Shown here one piece after another: positions 55,748 to 64,000 of a DNA stretch of 64,000 nucleotides. Numbering within the stretch: position 1 is the stretch's first letter; each line of letters starts with the position of its first letter. The notes under the pieces are model-generated. The model did not search any database, was not told the DNA's origin, and saw nothing but the letters and a program-made list of their open reading frames with translations. The DNA comes from Cupriavidus sp. U2 (GTDB lineage Bacteria > Pseudomonadota > Gammaproteobacteria > Burkholderiales > Burkholderiaceae), in assembly GCF_009663685.2 (NCBI RefSeq), contig NZ_RCOG02000036.1, forward strand, positions 1 to 64,000, read 5' to 3'. Position numbers and translations under genes: made by a program.

Positions 55748-55838
55748 ATTTCGCGGGATCGGAGTCGTCAAGAAAAACTTGCACGGACAGTACTAGCCCG
55801 CGATAGCCTTGCGCGGTCGAGTCTGCTGGATCGGTCAA
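55614..55838 (-). CDS. Small YRG-type protein (family C, copy 2)
   Basis: 74 aa from a TTG. It carries GYRGLVLSVQVFLDDSDP, then TGWGYEISVEE and WGPLHSC, in the order seen in the other YRG-type products. The C-terminal helix with AxDxxLG is absent, replaced by a short tail, so this copy may be truncated. It overlaps antisense with the end of the family B gene at 55388. Confidence 0.5.
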   Translation of the reverse strand: MTDPADSTAQGYRGLVLSVQVFLDDSDPAKFRTGWGYEISVEEVQHSTRVWGPLHSCTHISRMTAPLRGEMAFR

Positions 55839-56048
55839 GAGCTACGCCCCGGTGAGTTGCTCGATGCTGTGGTTAGCCGGTGTCGCACGCATTTGCGAGA
55901 CACTGTCATGCTGGAGGGGGACATCTTCGAGAGATGTCGGTCGTTGTCCTACATCGTCCTTCTAGGGCGCGCCGGGGCCAAAGAAATAAATGCGAGCGGT
56001 CAATGACAATCGGCGTAGAGTGGGTAGCCTACCCATTGGGAGCATGGC

Positions 56049-56333
56049 ATGGACACTTATCCGGCAGCAAACAGCAAAGGCTTCGACATTTACCCGCTAG
56101 TCTACAAATACGATCCGCCGCGTGAATGGCATGAACGACGGCCGGATCGCAGCTACAGCGCCTCCGTAGTGATCTGCCGGGAGGGGTTCGCGCCGACGGC
56201 CGACAGCGGGCGGGTCTTCCAAGTGCCGGACGCACAGTGGGCCGATTTGGGTGTGGCGAAGCGCGCAGCGGTCCAGCACGGGGCGGACATCATCGAAGGA
56301 CTGGTCACCGGCGAATCGCTGGCGGGCCTTTGA
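56049..56333 (+). CDS. Small protein related in outline to the YRG type (family C-like)
   Basis: 94 aa with GGGAG 6 nt before the ATG. SKGFDIYPLVYKYDPPREWH, then YSASVVICREG and a C-terminal helix VAKRAAVQHGADIIEGLVTG. The N-terminal GFDIYP and final helix resemble the GFDIHV and C-terminal helix at 57560, but the centre differs. It is probably a small alpha/beta domain. It lies 125 bp before the second four-cysteine gene. Confidence 0.6.
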   Translation: MDTYPAANSKGFDIYPLVYKYDPPREWHERRPDRSYSASVVICREGFAPTADSGRVFQVPDAQWADLGVAKRAAVQHGADIIEGLVTGESLAGL

Positions 56334-56458
56334 AACATGGATGCCGCTTGCCATGCTTACCGGGCCGGGCCAACATGCTGGACCATCGCTGATCGGGTGA
56401 CCCAGCGCCCAAGCGGCCATACGAAAAGCGTTGGTTTGAGAAGAAGGAGAAAGACTCT

Positions 56459-56701
56459 ATGTCGAGACAGCTCAAGAACAAGGCCGAATTGCGCGCCATG
56501 CTTCGTGCGGAACAGGCAAAGTTTTCTGAATGTGAAGGTGCCTGCTTCGGTGACGTGTTATGGCATTCCGCCGACGCAGGCGGTTGCAACTGGAGTCTGT
56601 CAACGATGGAAGGTGGCAACAGCGCTGCATGCCTAGAGGCGATCCGCCCCTTTGAAAATCGGCTGCGCGAACTGTACAACATACCGGACGAAGGGATCTA
56701 A
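56459..56701 (+). CDS. Small four-cysteine protein (family A, copy 2)
   Basis: 80 aa with GAAGGAG about 10 nt upstream of its ATG. It aligns without gaps with the product at 1096-1344: KNKAELRAML, ACFGDVLWHSADAGGCNWSL, STMEGG, SAACLEAI and LYNI. Four cysteines, one histidine and both tryptophans are conserved. Two copies 55 kb apart with clear but partial identity indicate an old dispersed family. The function is unknown. Confidence 0.75.
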   Translation: MSRQLKNKAELRAMLRAEQAKFSECEGACFGDVLWHSADAGGCNWSLSTMEGGNSAACLEAIRPFENRLRELYNIPDEGI

Positions 56702-56875
56702 CGCACTGGCCGCGATACGATCAGAGAGTTATGACCTGGAATGTCTCGCATCCCGACGAAGGCTGGCCAGACCTGCGGTCACCGTCCTGCACCCCGGACC
56801 AGGGCCATCAGTAGCATGGGCCGCAGCCGTCAAGCAAGCATCCGCCGGCTCGCGGGAAATGGAAACTGAGATTGC

Positions 56876-57350
56876 GTGAGGTATTTCGTGCGTACGCTGC
56901 TGTATTTTAGTCTGAGAGATAAGGCCAGCGCGCGACTGGGCAATCTGGCCAGTACCCCGGCACTCGTCGCAGGGCCGTGGTTTGTCCAGCGCGACAATCC
57001 ACCCATCGAGGGATTGCCGAGGAACGACGTCGCTCAGACCACGTACCGCGAAGGCGGCGATCACAGGAATCTTCGTCGGCGCGATTGTCGGCTCGCTTGT
57101 CATCTTCGGATACGGCGTTTCGGCCGGCGCTAGCACCCCTGCCGTGGCGTATGTTGGCGCTGTCATGCTTGGCGCGATGATCGGATGGTGGGTCGGCGGA
57201 TTGGTCGGCGCCAGGATCGGCCGCTTTGCACTGTGGCGGCAGAATGCGCGAAGGGCACCCGGCCAGTTGCTGATGGATCGCCAGTTGCGAATCGCGATCG
57301 AAGGAAGCCCTGAAGGAGATCGTAAGCGAACTGCGCGCATAGTGACCTGA
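56876..57350 (+). pseudogene. Glycine-zipper membrane protein, apparently frameshifted
   Basis: The first part (GTG at 56876, RTLLYFSLRDKASARLGNLA and VQRDNPPIEGLPRND) is in one frame. From about 57050 the coding character moves to another frame: AAITGIFVGAIVGSLVIFGY, then YVGAVMLGAMIGWWVGGLVG, two membrane helices rich in glycine-zipper spacing, and a basic tail. A single base change near 57050-57060 would join them into a protein of about 157 aa. An independent short gene starting at 56982 is possible but has no ribosome-binding site. Confidence 0.5.
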
Positions 57351-57559
57351 TGCCGAATTTCAGATGGATATGATTGCCGCTTCGGATCGGACGTGCCGAT
57401 GCGGCCCCGCAAACGTATGTTTTGCAGCCTGATCGAGAAAGAAGTTTGGCGGCCGAATCCCCAGGTACCTATGGTGGGATCCTACTGCTCCGGACTCACA
57501 TCAACTTCAATCCATACTGGTCGTGGTACTACATTGAAAAAAACTCCTAGAAGGTGAAG

Positions 57560-57802
57560 ATGGCTATGGATCGCGTGACGGAGTACCGTGGATTCGATAT
57601 CCATGTCGATCTCAATCTGGCATCCAAAGACATGTTCGACGTCTGGTTCCAGGTTGAGGGACCCATGAGTCCGCCAGGCGTCGCAGCGATTGGCAAGCGA
57701 ATCAAAGTCTTTGGCGGGCCGTACTCCAGACGTTGGGCTTACCTGGTGGCGGAGTTGGCAGGACGGGCCGCCGTGGACGTTATTCTTGGGCCGGATGAAT
57801 GA
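57560..57802 (+). CDS. Small YRG-type protein (family C, copy 3)
   Basis: 80 aa. GAAGG lies 5 nt before the ATG at 57560. VTEYRGFDIHVDLNLASKDM, then WFQVEGP, FGGPYSRRWAYLVAE and a C-terminal AAVDVILG. It is the best-preserved member of the family here and is followed after 13 bp by a further, frameshifted member, so the two look like a tandem pair. Confidence 0.7.
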   Translation: MAMDRVTEYRGFDIHVDLNLASKDMFDVWFQVEGPMSPPGVAAIGKRIKVFGGPYSRRWAYLVAELAGRAAVDVILGPDE

Positions 57803-57815
57803 GCGGGGGTCAGAT

Positions 57816-58063
57816 ATGCAACGACGCGTCACGATTGGTAAATATGAAGTGCTGATCGAAGCTGAGCAACACCTCGGTCCCGCCCAGTCGGTCGGAGCGG
57901 GTGGATACGTTGGGGCTACGAGGCGACGCTGGAGAATGAGGACCGGGTGCGGCTGTGCGGGCCATATTTTTCCTTGTCGGGGTATGACAACCAGCGCGCG
58001 GCCGAACAGGCTTCCGTCCAACGTGCGGGGATTGCAGCGGACGGCTGGCTTGGGGACATTTGA
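57816..58063 (+). pseudogene. Small YRG-type protein (family C, copy 4), frameshifted
   Basis: The first 29 codons (MQRRVTIGKYEVLIEAEQHL and GPAQSVGAG) are in one frame; from about 57895 the family sequence continues in another: SGWIRWGYEATLENEDRVRL, CGPYFSLSGYDNQRAAEQAS and IAADGWLGDI, ending at TGA 58061-58063. One base near 57893-57896 (GGAGCGGG) accounts for the shift. With the correction it would be a full-length member of about 82 aa. Confidence 0.65.
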
Positions 58064-58292
58064 ACGGGCGCTTCCTAGGCGCGCGCAGCGCGCTGGCCCG
58101 GCCCGTCGCCTCGGTGCTGACGCTTTTGGATGCACTAAAGCTCAAGCCGGGCGCAGGTCCATCGAGTCTTGTTGTCCGTGGAGACGCGCATTCTCATGGA
58201 TGCCGGCACGGCCCGGTACAGCCGGCACGCCGAAACCTACATTAAGAAATTCTCGCATGCAACGCAGCCGCACCTTTTCCACCGACGATAGC

Positions 58293-58457
58293 ATGGATGA
58301 ACCTGTGGCCCGCTCGCGAACGCGTATGCGCCAGTAGGTCGTGCGGGTCAGGCAGGCGCAGCACGACGGGGGCGAGGTCGCACTGGCCATGCAGGTGTTG
58401 CACCATCTGCGGCGCAGCTATTCCGAGCTGGTGCGGCTCAAACGGCGATCAGGCTAG
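58293..58457 (+). pseudogene. Small helical arginine-rich protein (family B, copy 3), amber mutant
   Basis: Starting from the ATG at 58293 the frame reads MDEPVARSRTRMRQ, then an in-frame TAG at 58335-58337, then VVRVRQAQHDGGEVALAMQV and LHHLRRSYSELVRLKRRSG. Both sides of the stop align with the other family B members, so a single sense codon (CAG in the copy at 55388) has become TAG. It overlaps convergently with the gene at 58438-58647. Confidence 0.6.
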
Positions 58458-58647
58458 GGTTGCGCGGCATGTGGCACATTTGCTGGATCAGCCTGAGATG
58501 CTCGCGCTCGGACGTCAGTGAGTCGAGAAGCGAGGCCGGCAGTTTTGTGGCATTGCCCGTATCCTCGGCACGCCGCTGCAGCCGGCGGATCAGCGTGATC
58601 TGTCGCCTGATCATGGCGCGGCACAGGGCGACGTGCTGCACGCCCAT
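58438..58647 (-). CDS. Small helical protein, convergent partner (family B', copy 2)
   Basis: 69 aa. RRQITLIRRLQRRAEDTGNA, then LTSEREHLRLIQQMCH, corresponds to the product at 25361-25591. As there, it faces a family B gene end to end (20-bp overlap of the 3' ends). The middle differs from copy 1. An upstream extension of the start is possible. The stretch 58648-58997 has no gene that I can support. Confidence 0.55.
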   Translation of the reverse strand: MGVQHVALCRAMIRRQITLIRRLQRRAEDTGNATKLPASLLDSLTSEREHLRLIQQMCHMPRNPSLIAV

Positions 58648-58997
58648 TTCGTAATGGGCATCGGGCGGGTGGGGTCCACGGCAGGGGGCGACGAACGCTG
58701 TCGGTTGAAGGACATGCCTCTACTATAGATTGCCGCTTGGCGATCGCTGAACCTCTTTGGCCTGCTGCGGGCGCAGTCCTCTCCTGCCCATCCATGGCGG
58801 CAATAGGAAGCGGGCCCGATGGATGACGGCTGCTTGCCGGGACCCGGTCGACTACCCGGCACCAGGCTACGGTCGTCTCTCGTCGACCCTAAGCGGTCTG
58901 CGACTCGTGGTCAAAGGAGTCGCCACTTTGAAGCCGAGCAATCTAGTTCCTAAACCGCAGAAGAAAGAGGACAATTAACGTGAAAATGAGGTCCGCT

Positions 58998-59468
58998 TTA
59001 GGTGGTCCGATCGATAGGCATGTTATCCGTCGTGACGAAGCGGTAGACGGACCCATTACCTTCCGCGTGTTCGGAGCGTCCGTTCTCGGGTATCACTTCC
59101 CGCCAAAACACCTCCGCCGCCACATTGCCAGGGTAACTTGAAACGACCCACTCACCTGGATGTGCTCGAAAAAGCTCTATGGCCGCTGCCCGACCGATGC
59201 CAGCGCGCCGATAGGCAGGAGCCACCCAAAATTCGGCCATTTCCTGCACGGATCTCGCCACCTCGCGAACGAGCGCAAAGCCAGCAACTCTGCCTTCTAT
59301 AAAGAAGAGATATGGCTTGCGACCTGCTTCTTCCCAGTACAACGGCAGATACGGGTACTCAGTGCTCGCGCCAAGTTCGATAAGACAATCGCGCAGTAAC
59401 GTCCCCAAGATTTCAGCCTGTTCAATCGTTGCATGGACGACGCTGAGAGCGAGGCGCGCCTTGTTCAT
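58998..59468 (-). CDS. GNAT-family N-acetyltransferase
   Basis: 156 aa from the ATG at 59468 (a GTG at 59480 is also possible). The acetyl-CoA binding motif is visible in AEFWVAPAYRRAGIGRAAAI (R-x-x-G-I-G-x-A type), preceded by the strand RVAGFALVREVARS. It transfers acetyl groups to an amine; the substrate is not predictable. It stands next to a small kinase on the same strand. Confidence 0.88.
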   Translation of the reverse strand: MNKARLALSVVHATIEQAEILGTLLRDCLIELGASTEYPYLPLYWEEAGRKPYLFFIEGRVAGFALVREVARSVQEMAEFWVAPAYRRAGIGRAAAIELFRAHPGEWVVSSYPGNVAAEVFWREVIPENGRSEHAEGNGSVYRFVTTDNMPIDRTT

Positions 59469-59556
59469 AACGGATAACACTGAAATGACCGGACCACCTT
59501 TGCGTCCGTGTCGATTTCGTGGTTAAAAATGCTAAAACGAGATTGGCTGTTCATAT

Positions 59557-60081
59557 CTAATGGCTTCCTTGGATGATGGCGTTTCGGGCTGCGAGAACGC
59601 TCTGTAGCCTGCTTTCTACCGACTCGTCGCGCTCCAAGCAGAGCACAGGGCAATTCAGCTTCTTCATCCACTGCCTGTGGCGTTCAAGACTACGACCTTC
59701 TGCAGTGCCAGCGTCATACTGGGTGGCCCACGCCATAAATTCCGGATCAGCCTGCCCAAAGCGGCGCTCTTCACGCAGCTTGAGCCGAGCTAGACGGATA
59801 GCGGTGGGAAGGTAGAGAAAGACCACAAGATCAAAAGCATTCTCAAGTTCTTGGCCCCAATGGATTACAGCGCCCGCCACGACAGCTTCGGGACTCGTGT
59901 GCAAGTCGTTCAGCAGTAAGGAGCAGCGTTCCTCGGCTCCGAACTTCTGTTGGTACGGTGGATCGGTGGGGCGCCAGAAATAGTCGTCGGTTTCGAGGAC
60001 ACGCGCGTGGGCAGCTTCGCCAAGGGCGGTAGCCAACGTTGATGTGCCGGAGCCCGCCGCCCCTGTGATCAGGATATACAT
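59557..60081 (-). CDS. P-loop nucleoside/nucleotide kinase-like protein
   Basis: 174 aa. Walker A at the N-terminus: ILITGAAGSGTSTLATALGE, followed by ETDDYFW and a lid-like basic region LARLKLREERRFG. It has the size and order of adenylate-kinase-like or AAA_18-type small kinases. Cytoplasmic. Substrate unknown. It is 88 bp upstream of the GNAT gene, so they may be co-transcribed. Confidence 0.85.
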   Translation of the reverse strand: MYILITGAAGSGTSTLATALGEAAHARVLETDDYFWRPTDPPYQQKFGAEERCSLLLNDLHTSPEAVVAGAVIHWGQELENAFDLVVFLYLPTAIRLARLKLREERRFGQADPEFMAWATQYDAGTAEGRSLERHRQWMKKLNCPVLCLERDESVESRLQSVLAARNAIIQGSH

Positions 60082-60325
60082 GCCAGCAATCGGAATTGAA
60101 GTGAAGGGCCGATTATATCGATGTGCTGTCGTGGCTACGAAGCATCCGGATCCTGCGGCTTCTAATTAATGCCGGCGAAACTTTTGACATGACTACGCCG
60201 AATCTCGTATGGGCACCGCCCCGCCGCCTTCATGGATTGCCCCGTGTTGATTAGGACAACGTTCCGACTGACTGCTCATGGGCCGCTCGCAGTCCTTCCC
60301 CTGAATCGATGCCACGAAGGGCGCC

Positions 60326-61258
60326 TCACGAATCTCCAGCTTGCGTAACGCCAGTCTGTGGATTTGCCCGAGCCTCGAGAAAATCCACCAGCATCTTTCC
60401 GACCGGCGACAGCGTATCGAAGTCGCGCGAGCAAATGGCAAACCGGCGGCGGGCCCAATCGTCGCGCAAGGGGATTGCGCGAATACCAAGTGCCTGTGCA
60501 ACGGGTTCCGCTATCTCCTGCGGGATGATGGCCAATCCCAGATTTGCGCGAACGCAGCGCAGGGCGGCATCGAATGTGGATACGACTGCCCGGTAGTCGA
60601 TACGTCGGCCAAGAATTGCGGCATGTCGATTCAGCATGGTCTGGACGGCTGTTTGCGCCGGCATGCCGATATGCCGATGATCCAGCGTCTGGGCGAACGC
60701 GCAATTGTCAGCCCGGGCGAGCGCATGCGAACCATGGAGGATCGCTGCCAGATGGTCTGCCCGATACGGGCGGGTCTGAAATCCTTCCAGATCGGCCGCA
60801 TCCCAGCAAATCGCTAGTGGTGCCGAGCCTTCGCGGAGCGACCGCACAACGTCGATGCTCAGGCTTTCCTCGATCGTGACACCCACATCCTGATGACCCG
60901 GGATCTGCAGGAAGGCAGCGATGTCGTCCGGCAGCGATTCCGCCATCGACGATACCGTCGCCAGCAGGCGCACCTGACCCCGAATGCCCGAGCCAAAGTC
61001 AGCCATGTCGCGCGACACGCGGTCGGCTGCGGCCAGCATTGCGCGTGCATGAGTCAGCACAATTTCGCCGGCGGCGGTAGGCACCACGCCACGGCGGCGA
61101 CGGTCCAGCAGGCTTGTGCCGACCGTCTCCTCAAGCTGCGCCAGCCGCTTGCTGATTGCGGACGCCACGATATGTTGCTGCTCGCCGGCGCGCGCGATGT
61201 TCTGGGTTTCGCACACGGCGACGAATAGCCGGAGGGTGGTCAGGTCGAGATCTCGCAT
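60326..61258 (-). CDS. LysR-family regulator
   Basis: 310 aa. HTH: TQNIARAGEQQHIVASAISK; effector domain from about residue 90 (GQVRLLATVSSMAESLPDDI). It is divergent from the HMG-CoA lyase / CoA-transferase / Bug operon. The 129-bp gap holds two short palindromes, TTCC-N5-GGAA (61281-61293) and CGGAAG-ATCG-CTTCCG (61306-61321), candidates for its operator. Confidence 0.92.
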   Translation of the reverse strand: MRDLDLTTLRLFVAVCETQNIARAGEQQHIVASAISKRLAQLEETVGTSLLDRRRRGVVPTAAGEIVLTHARAMLAAADRVSRDMADFGSGIRGQVRLLATVSSMAESLPDDIAAFLQIPGHQDVGVTIEESLSIDVVRSLREGSAPLAICWDAADLEGFQTRPYRADHLAAILHGSHALARADNCAFAQTLDHRHIGMPAQTAVQTMLNRHAAILGRRIDYRAVVSTFDAALRCVRANLGLAIIPQEIAEPVAQALGIRAIPLRDDWARRRFAICSRDFDTLSPVGKMLVDFLEARANPQTGVTQAGDS

Positions 61259-61280
61259 GCCCGGATTGTAGGCTCAAACA

Positions 61281-61321
61281 TTCCGATATGGAACGATAGC
61301 GATGGCGGAAGATCGCTTCCG
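61281..61321. promoter_or_regulatory. Two palindromes in the LysR/lyase divergent region
   Basis: TTCC-GATAT-GGAA at 61281-61293 and CGGAAG-ATCG-CTTCCG at 61306-61321 share GGAA/TTCC half-sites and lie between the divergent starts. They are plausible LysR contact sites; not demonstrated. Confidence 0.45.
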
Positions 61322-61387
61322 ATTGTTTTTGGAACGGCATAGAGTGGCAGTTATCACGTGTCTCTTCCCGGCGTCCCGCCGCAAGCC

Positions 61388-62360
61388 ATGACCCCTGCAT
61401 CGCATCACCAGAAACCGGCCGCCTGGCCGTCGCGCGCCGTCGTCCGGGAAGTCGGATTGCGTGACGGGCTGCAGAGTATTCAGACCATCGTCCCCACCGA
61501 ACACAAGAAGCGCTGGATTCGTGCTGCCCACGCGGCAGGCCAGCGCGAGATGGAGGTGGGCTCATTCGTCCCCGCACGACTGTTGCCGCAACTGGCCGAT
61601 ACCGCCGAGCTGGTGGCGTTCGCCCGCACGCTGCCGGGGCTGTTCGTCTCGGTGCTCGTGCCCAACCTGCGCGGCGCCCAGGATGCCATCGCCAGCGGTG
61701 CCGACCTGATGATCGTGCCGTTGTCCGCCAGCCACGCGCAATAGCCTTGCCAATCTGCGTAAGACCCCCAACGACGTGGTGGCCGAGGTGGCACGTATCC
61801 GCGCGGCGCGCGACGCCGCGGGGTCGAGGACGCTTATCGAAGGTGGCGTGGGCACGGCCTTTGGCTGCACGCTACAGGGTCGCGTGGAGCCCGATGAAGT
61901 GCTGCGGCTGATGCAGGCGCTGCTCGACGCGGGCGCCGATCGCGTGAGCCTGGCCGACACGGTGGGCTACGCCGATCCGCGCATGGTCCGTGAACTGTTC
62001 GAGCGCGCCGTGGCGATTGCCGGCGACCGCTTCTGGTGCGGCCATTTCCACGATACGCGCGGACTGGGCCTGGCCAATGTGCTGGCGGCCATGCAAACCG
62101 GTGTCACGCGATTCGATGCCTGCCTGGCCGGCATCGGCGGCTGCCCGCACGCGCCCGGCGCCAGCGGCAACGTGACGACCGAAGACCTGGCCTACATGCT
62201 CGGCAGCATGGGCATCGAGACCGGCGTCGATATCGATGCACTGCTGGCATTGCGACAGCAGGTGAAAGGCTGGCTTGCCGGGGAAACGCTGCACGGCACG
62301 CTCTGGCGCGCTGGATTGCCCAAAACCTTTGCTGCCGGCGCCCATCGCGCGGTGGCTTGA
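61388..62360 (+). pseudogene. Hydroxymethylglutaryl-CoA lyase, 1-nt frameshift
   Basis: The N-terminal part (VVREVGLRDGLQSIQTIVPT, ending VPLSASHAQ then TAG at 61742) and the C-terminal part (SLANLRKTPNDVVAEVARIR, LADTVGYADPRM, CGHFHDTRGLGLANV, CLAGIGGCPHAPGASGN) are in different frames. Removing one A in GCGCAATAGCC near 61739 restores SASHAHSLANLRKTP, the expected family sequence. Metal and catalytic residues (RD, HFHDT, the GGCP cysteine) all remain. The intact enzyme splits HMG-CoA-like thioesters. Either a recent mutation or a sequencing error. Confidence 0.85.
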
Positions 62361-62380
62361 TCGACATCCTGGACCGTACC

Positions 62381-63762
62381 ATGCAACAAGAGAACCCATC
62401 GCTGCCGTTGGCCGGCATCCGCGTCGTCGAATTTACCCACATGGTGATGGGGCCCACCTGCGGCATGATCCTGGCCGACCTGGGCGCCGAGGTCATCAAG
62501 GTGGAGCCGCCCGGTGGTGACAAGACCCGCAATCTGCCCGGGCTGGGCATCGGCTTTTTCCGTGCCTTCAACCGCAACAAGAAGAGCGTGGTGCTGGACA
62601 TCACGACCGAAGAAGGGCGCGCGGCCGCGGCCGAACTGGCCGGGCAGAGCGATGTGCTGCTGGAAAACTTCCGGCCCGGCCTGATGGAAAAGCTCGGTCT
62701 CGACTACGCAACGTTGTCCGCAAGGTACCCGCACCTGATCTACGTTTCCCACAAGGGCTTCCTGCCCGGACCGTACGAAAAACGCCTGGCGCTCGATGAA
62801 GTCGTGCAGATGATGGGCGGCCTGTCCTACATGACAGGGCCGAAAGGACGGCCGCTGCGCGCGGGCACTTCGGTCAACGACATCATGGGCGGCATGTTCG
62901 GCGCCATCGGCGTGCTGGCCGCGCTGCGCGAACGTGATCGTACCGGCCGTGGTCAGGAGATCCAGAGCGCGCTGTTCGAAAACTGCGTGTTCCTCCCGGA
63001 CCGTACGAAAAACGCCTGGCGCTCGATGAAGTCGTGCAGATGATGGGCGGCCTGTCCTACATGACAGGGCCGAAAGGACGGCCGCTGCGCGCGGGCACTT
63101 CGGTCAACGACATCATGGGCGGCATGTTCGGCGCCATCGGCGTGCTGGCCGCGCTGCGCGAACGTGATCGTACCGGCCGTGGTCAGGAGATCCAGAGCGC
63201 GCTGTTCGAAAACTGCGTGTTCCTGGCGTCGCAGCATATGCAGCAGTTCGCGATAACGGGCGAAGCGCCGCCGCCGATGCCCTCGCGCGTGTCGGCCTGG
63301 AGCGTCTATGACGTCTTCACACTGGCGGACGGCGAGCAGCTCTTCATCGGTGCGGTCAGCGACAAGCAGTTCGTTACGCTCTGCCACGTGCTCGGGCATT
63401 CAGAACTGGTCCACCGGCCCGAGTACCGCGATAACGCGTCCCGTGTGGCCGTGCGGCCCCAGTTGCTGGAAGAACTGGGCACCATTCTTCAGCACCATCG
63501 CCCCGAAGCATTGATGCCCCAACTCGAGGCCGCAGGCATCCCTTATGCGCCGATCGTCCGCCCGGACCAGTTGCTCGACGATCCACACCTGAAGGAAAGT
63601 GGCGGGCTGGTGCCGATGCAGATGGACGACGGCTCGATGGCGCCTACGGTCCTGTTGCCGCTGTTGATGGGCGGCAGGCGCCCGGGAGTCAGGCATCCGT
63701 TGCCCAGGGCCGGCGAGCACAACGACGAAGTGCTCGGACGCATGCCAAGACCAGGTGACTGA
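62381..63762 (+). pseudogene. CaiB/family III CoA-transferase disrupted by a tandem duplication
   Basis: Family III CoA-transferase: LAGIRVVEFTHMVMGPTCGM, ADLGAEVIKVEPPGGD, NRNKKSVVLDITT, LLENFRPGLMEKLGLD with the catalytic-region aspartate. A perfect 230-bp segment (62765-62994) is repeated at once (62995-63224). As 230 is not a multiple of 3, the frame shifts and stops at 63043. Deleting one copy restores 383 codons ending RMPRPGD, a normal length. The gene follows the lyase by 20 bp and precedes a Bug receptor. Confidence 0.9.
62765..63224 (+). repeat. Perfect 230-bp tandem direct duplication
   Basis: Two back-to-back identical copies, both beginning CCCGGACCGTACG and ending GTGTTCCT. TTCCTG occurs just before the first copy and at the end of the second, giving short homology that could explain slippage; a G present at the first boundary is absent at the middle junction. 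Confidence 0.93.
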
Positions 63763-63813
63763 GCCAGGCCAAATTGCCTTACCGCTGTTCCCATAAAAAA
63801 GACGGAGACAACC

Positions 63814-64000
63814 ATGATTTCACGCCCCTACTGGAGGGCCGTGGCGGCTGCCACGGGCTTTCTACTCTGCGCCGCGTTGCCCGCGCTGGCTCAAGTCGGC
63901 AAGCCGGTGCGGCTGATCCTGCCGATCAGCGCGGGCTCCGGCGTCGATGCCATCGCCCGTACCGCTGGCCCCGCGCTGGGCAAGGCCATGGGGCAACCCG
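63814..64000 (+). CDS. Bug family periplasmic receptor, 5' part
   Basis: The first 62 codons of a Bug receptor; the rest is beyond the window. GGAGA lies 6 nt before the ATG. Signal peptide MISRPYWRAVAAATGFLLCA... ending ALAQ, then GKPVRLILPISAGSGVDAIA, the Bug opening strand and ligand loop. Third gene of the lyase/CoA-transferase operon and presumably the carboxylate capture protein for that pathway. Confidence 0.92.
   Translation, partial: MISRPYWRAVAAATGFLLCAALPALAQVGKPVRLILPISAGSGVDAIARTAGPALGKAMGQP

Overview
The window looks like accessory-rich chromosome (or chromid) of a betaproteobacterium of the Cupriavidus/Ralstonia type. The evidence is many periplasmic Bug (TctC-type) solute receptors next to LysR regulators and catabolic enzymes, an H-NS of the short Burkholderiaceae type, GC-rich codon use, and several insertion-sequence remnants. 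No tRNA, rRNA or CRISPR array was seen. The taxonomic call is inference from gene style.

Layout. 1-552 is the truncated left copy of an IS30-family element, and 22710-23774 is a complete second copy in the opposite orientation. Between them (553-22709) lies a mosaic segment. It holds small orphan genes and an H-NS (1-3.7 kb), an amidase / D-aminoacylase / Bug / LysR cluster (3.9-9 kb), a decayed molybdenum hydroxylase subunit (9-10 kb), a lysine-rich protein, an NlpA/MetQ-type receptor, a HipBA toxin-antitoxin pair with two perfect operators, IS200/IS605, IS66 and IS1202-like transposase remnants, and a four-gene flavin monooxygenase plus Bug operon (15.5-20.4 kb) that looks like organosulfur or amine scavenging. 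24-26.5 kb is a second island of small orphan genes.

26.8-34.7 kb is a D-tartrate cluster: LysR, D(-)-tartrate dehydratase, Bug, DctA, malic enzyme and a FAH-fold enzyme. 34.8-35.8 kb carries a MORN-like protein and a DUF2726-type protein. 36.2-45.1 kb is a second tartrate/malate cluster in one operon: tartrate/D-malate dehydrogenase, DctA, glycerate 2-kinase, pyruvate kinase, enolase and Bug, divergent from a LysR. Together these enzymes would carry tartrate through glycerate, 2-phosphoglycerate and PEP to pyruvate without using housekeeping glycolysis genes. 45.1-50 kb holds Bug, SDR, FAH and 2-hydroxyacid dehydrogenase genes divergent from a citrate synthase fused to an N-terminal helix-turn-helix.

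50-55 kb has a phosphatidylserine-decarboxylase-like enzyme, a transglutaminase-like protein, a MAKSQRGNRE-type small protein, and a divergent histidine kinase / response regulator pair. 55.4-58.7 kb is a third island of small orphan genes from the same families as the islands at 1-3.7 and 24-26.5 kb. 59-60 kb has a GNAT acetyltransferase and a small P-loop kinase. 60.3-64 kb is a LysR divergent from an HMG-CoA lyase (1-nt frameshift), a CaiB-type CoA-transferase (broken by a perfect 230-bp tandem duplication) and a Bug receptor that runs off the end.

The most unusual items are the recurring small-protein families with a repeated convergent gene pair, the self-contained tartrate-to-pyruvate operon with its own enolase and pyruvate kinase, the HTH-citrate synthase fusion, the HipB with an in-frame repeated C-terminal motif, and the 230-bp duplication.
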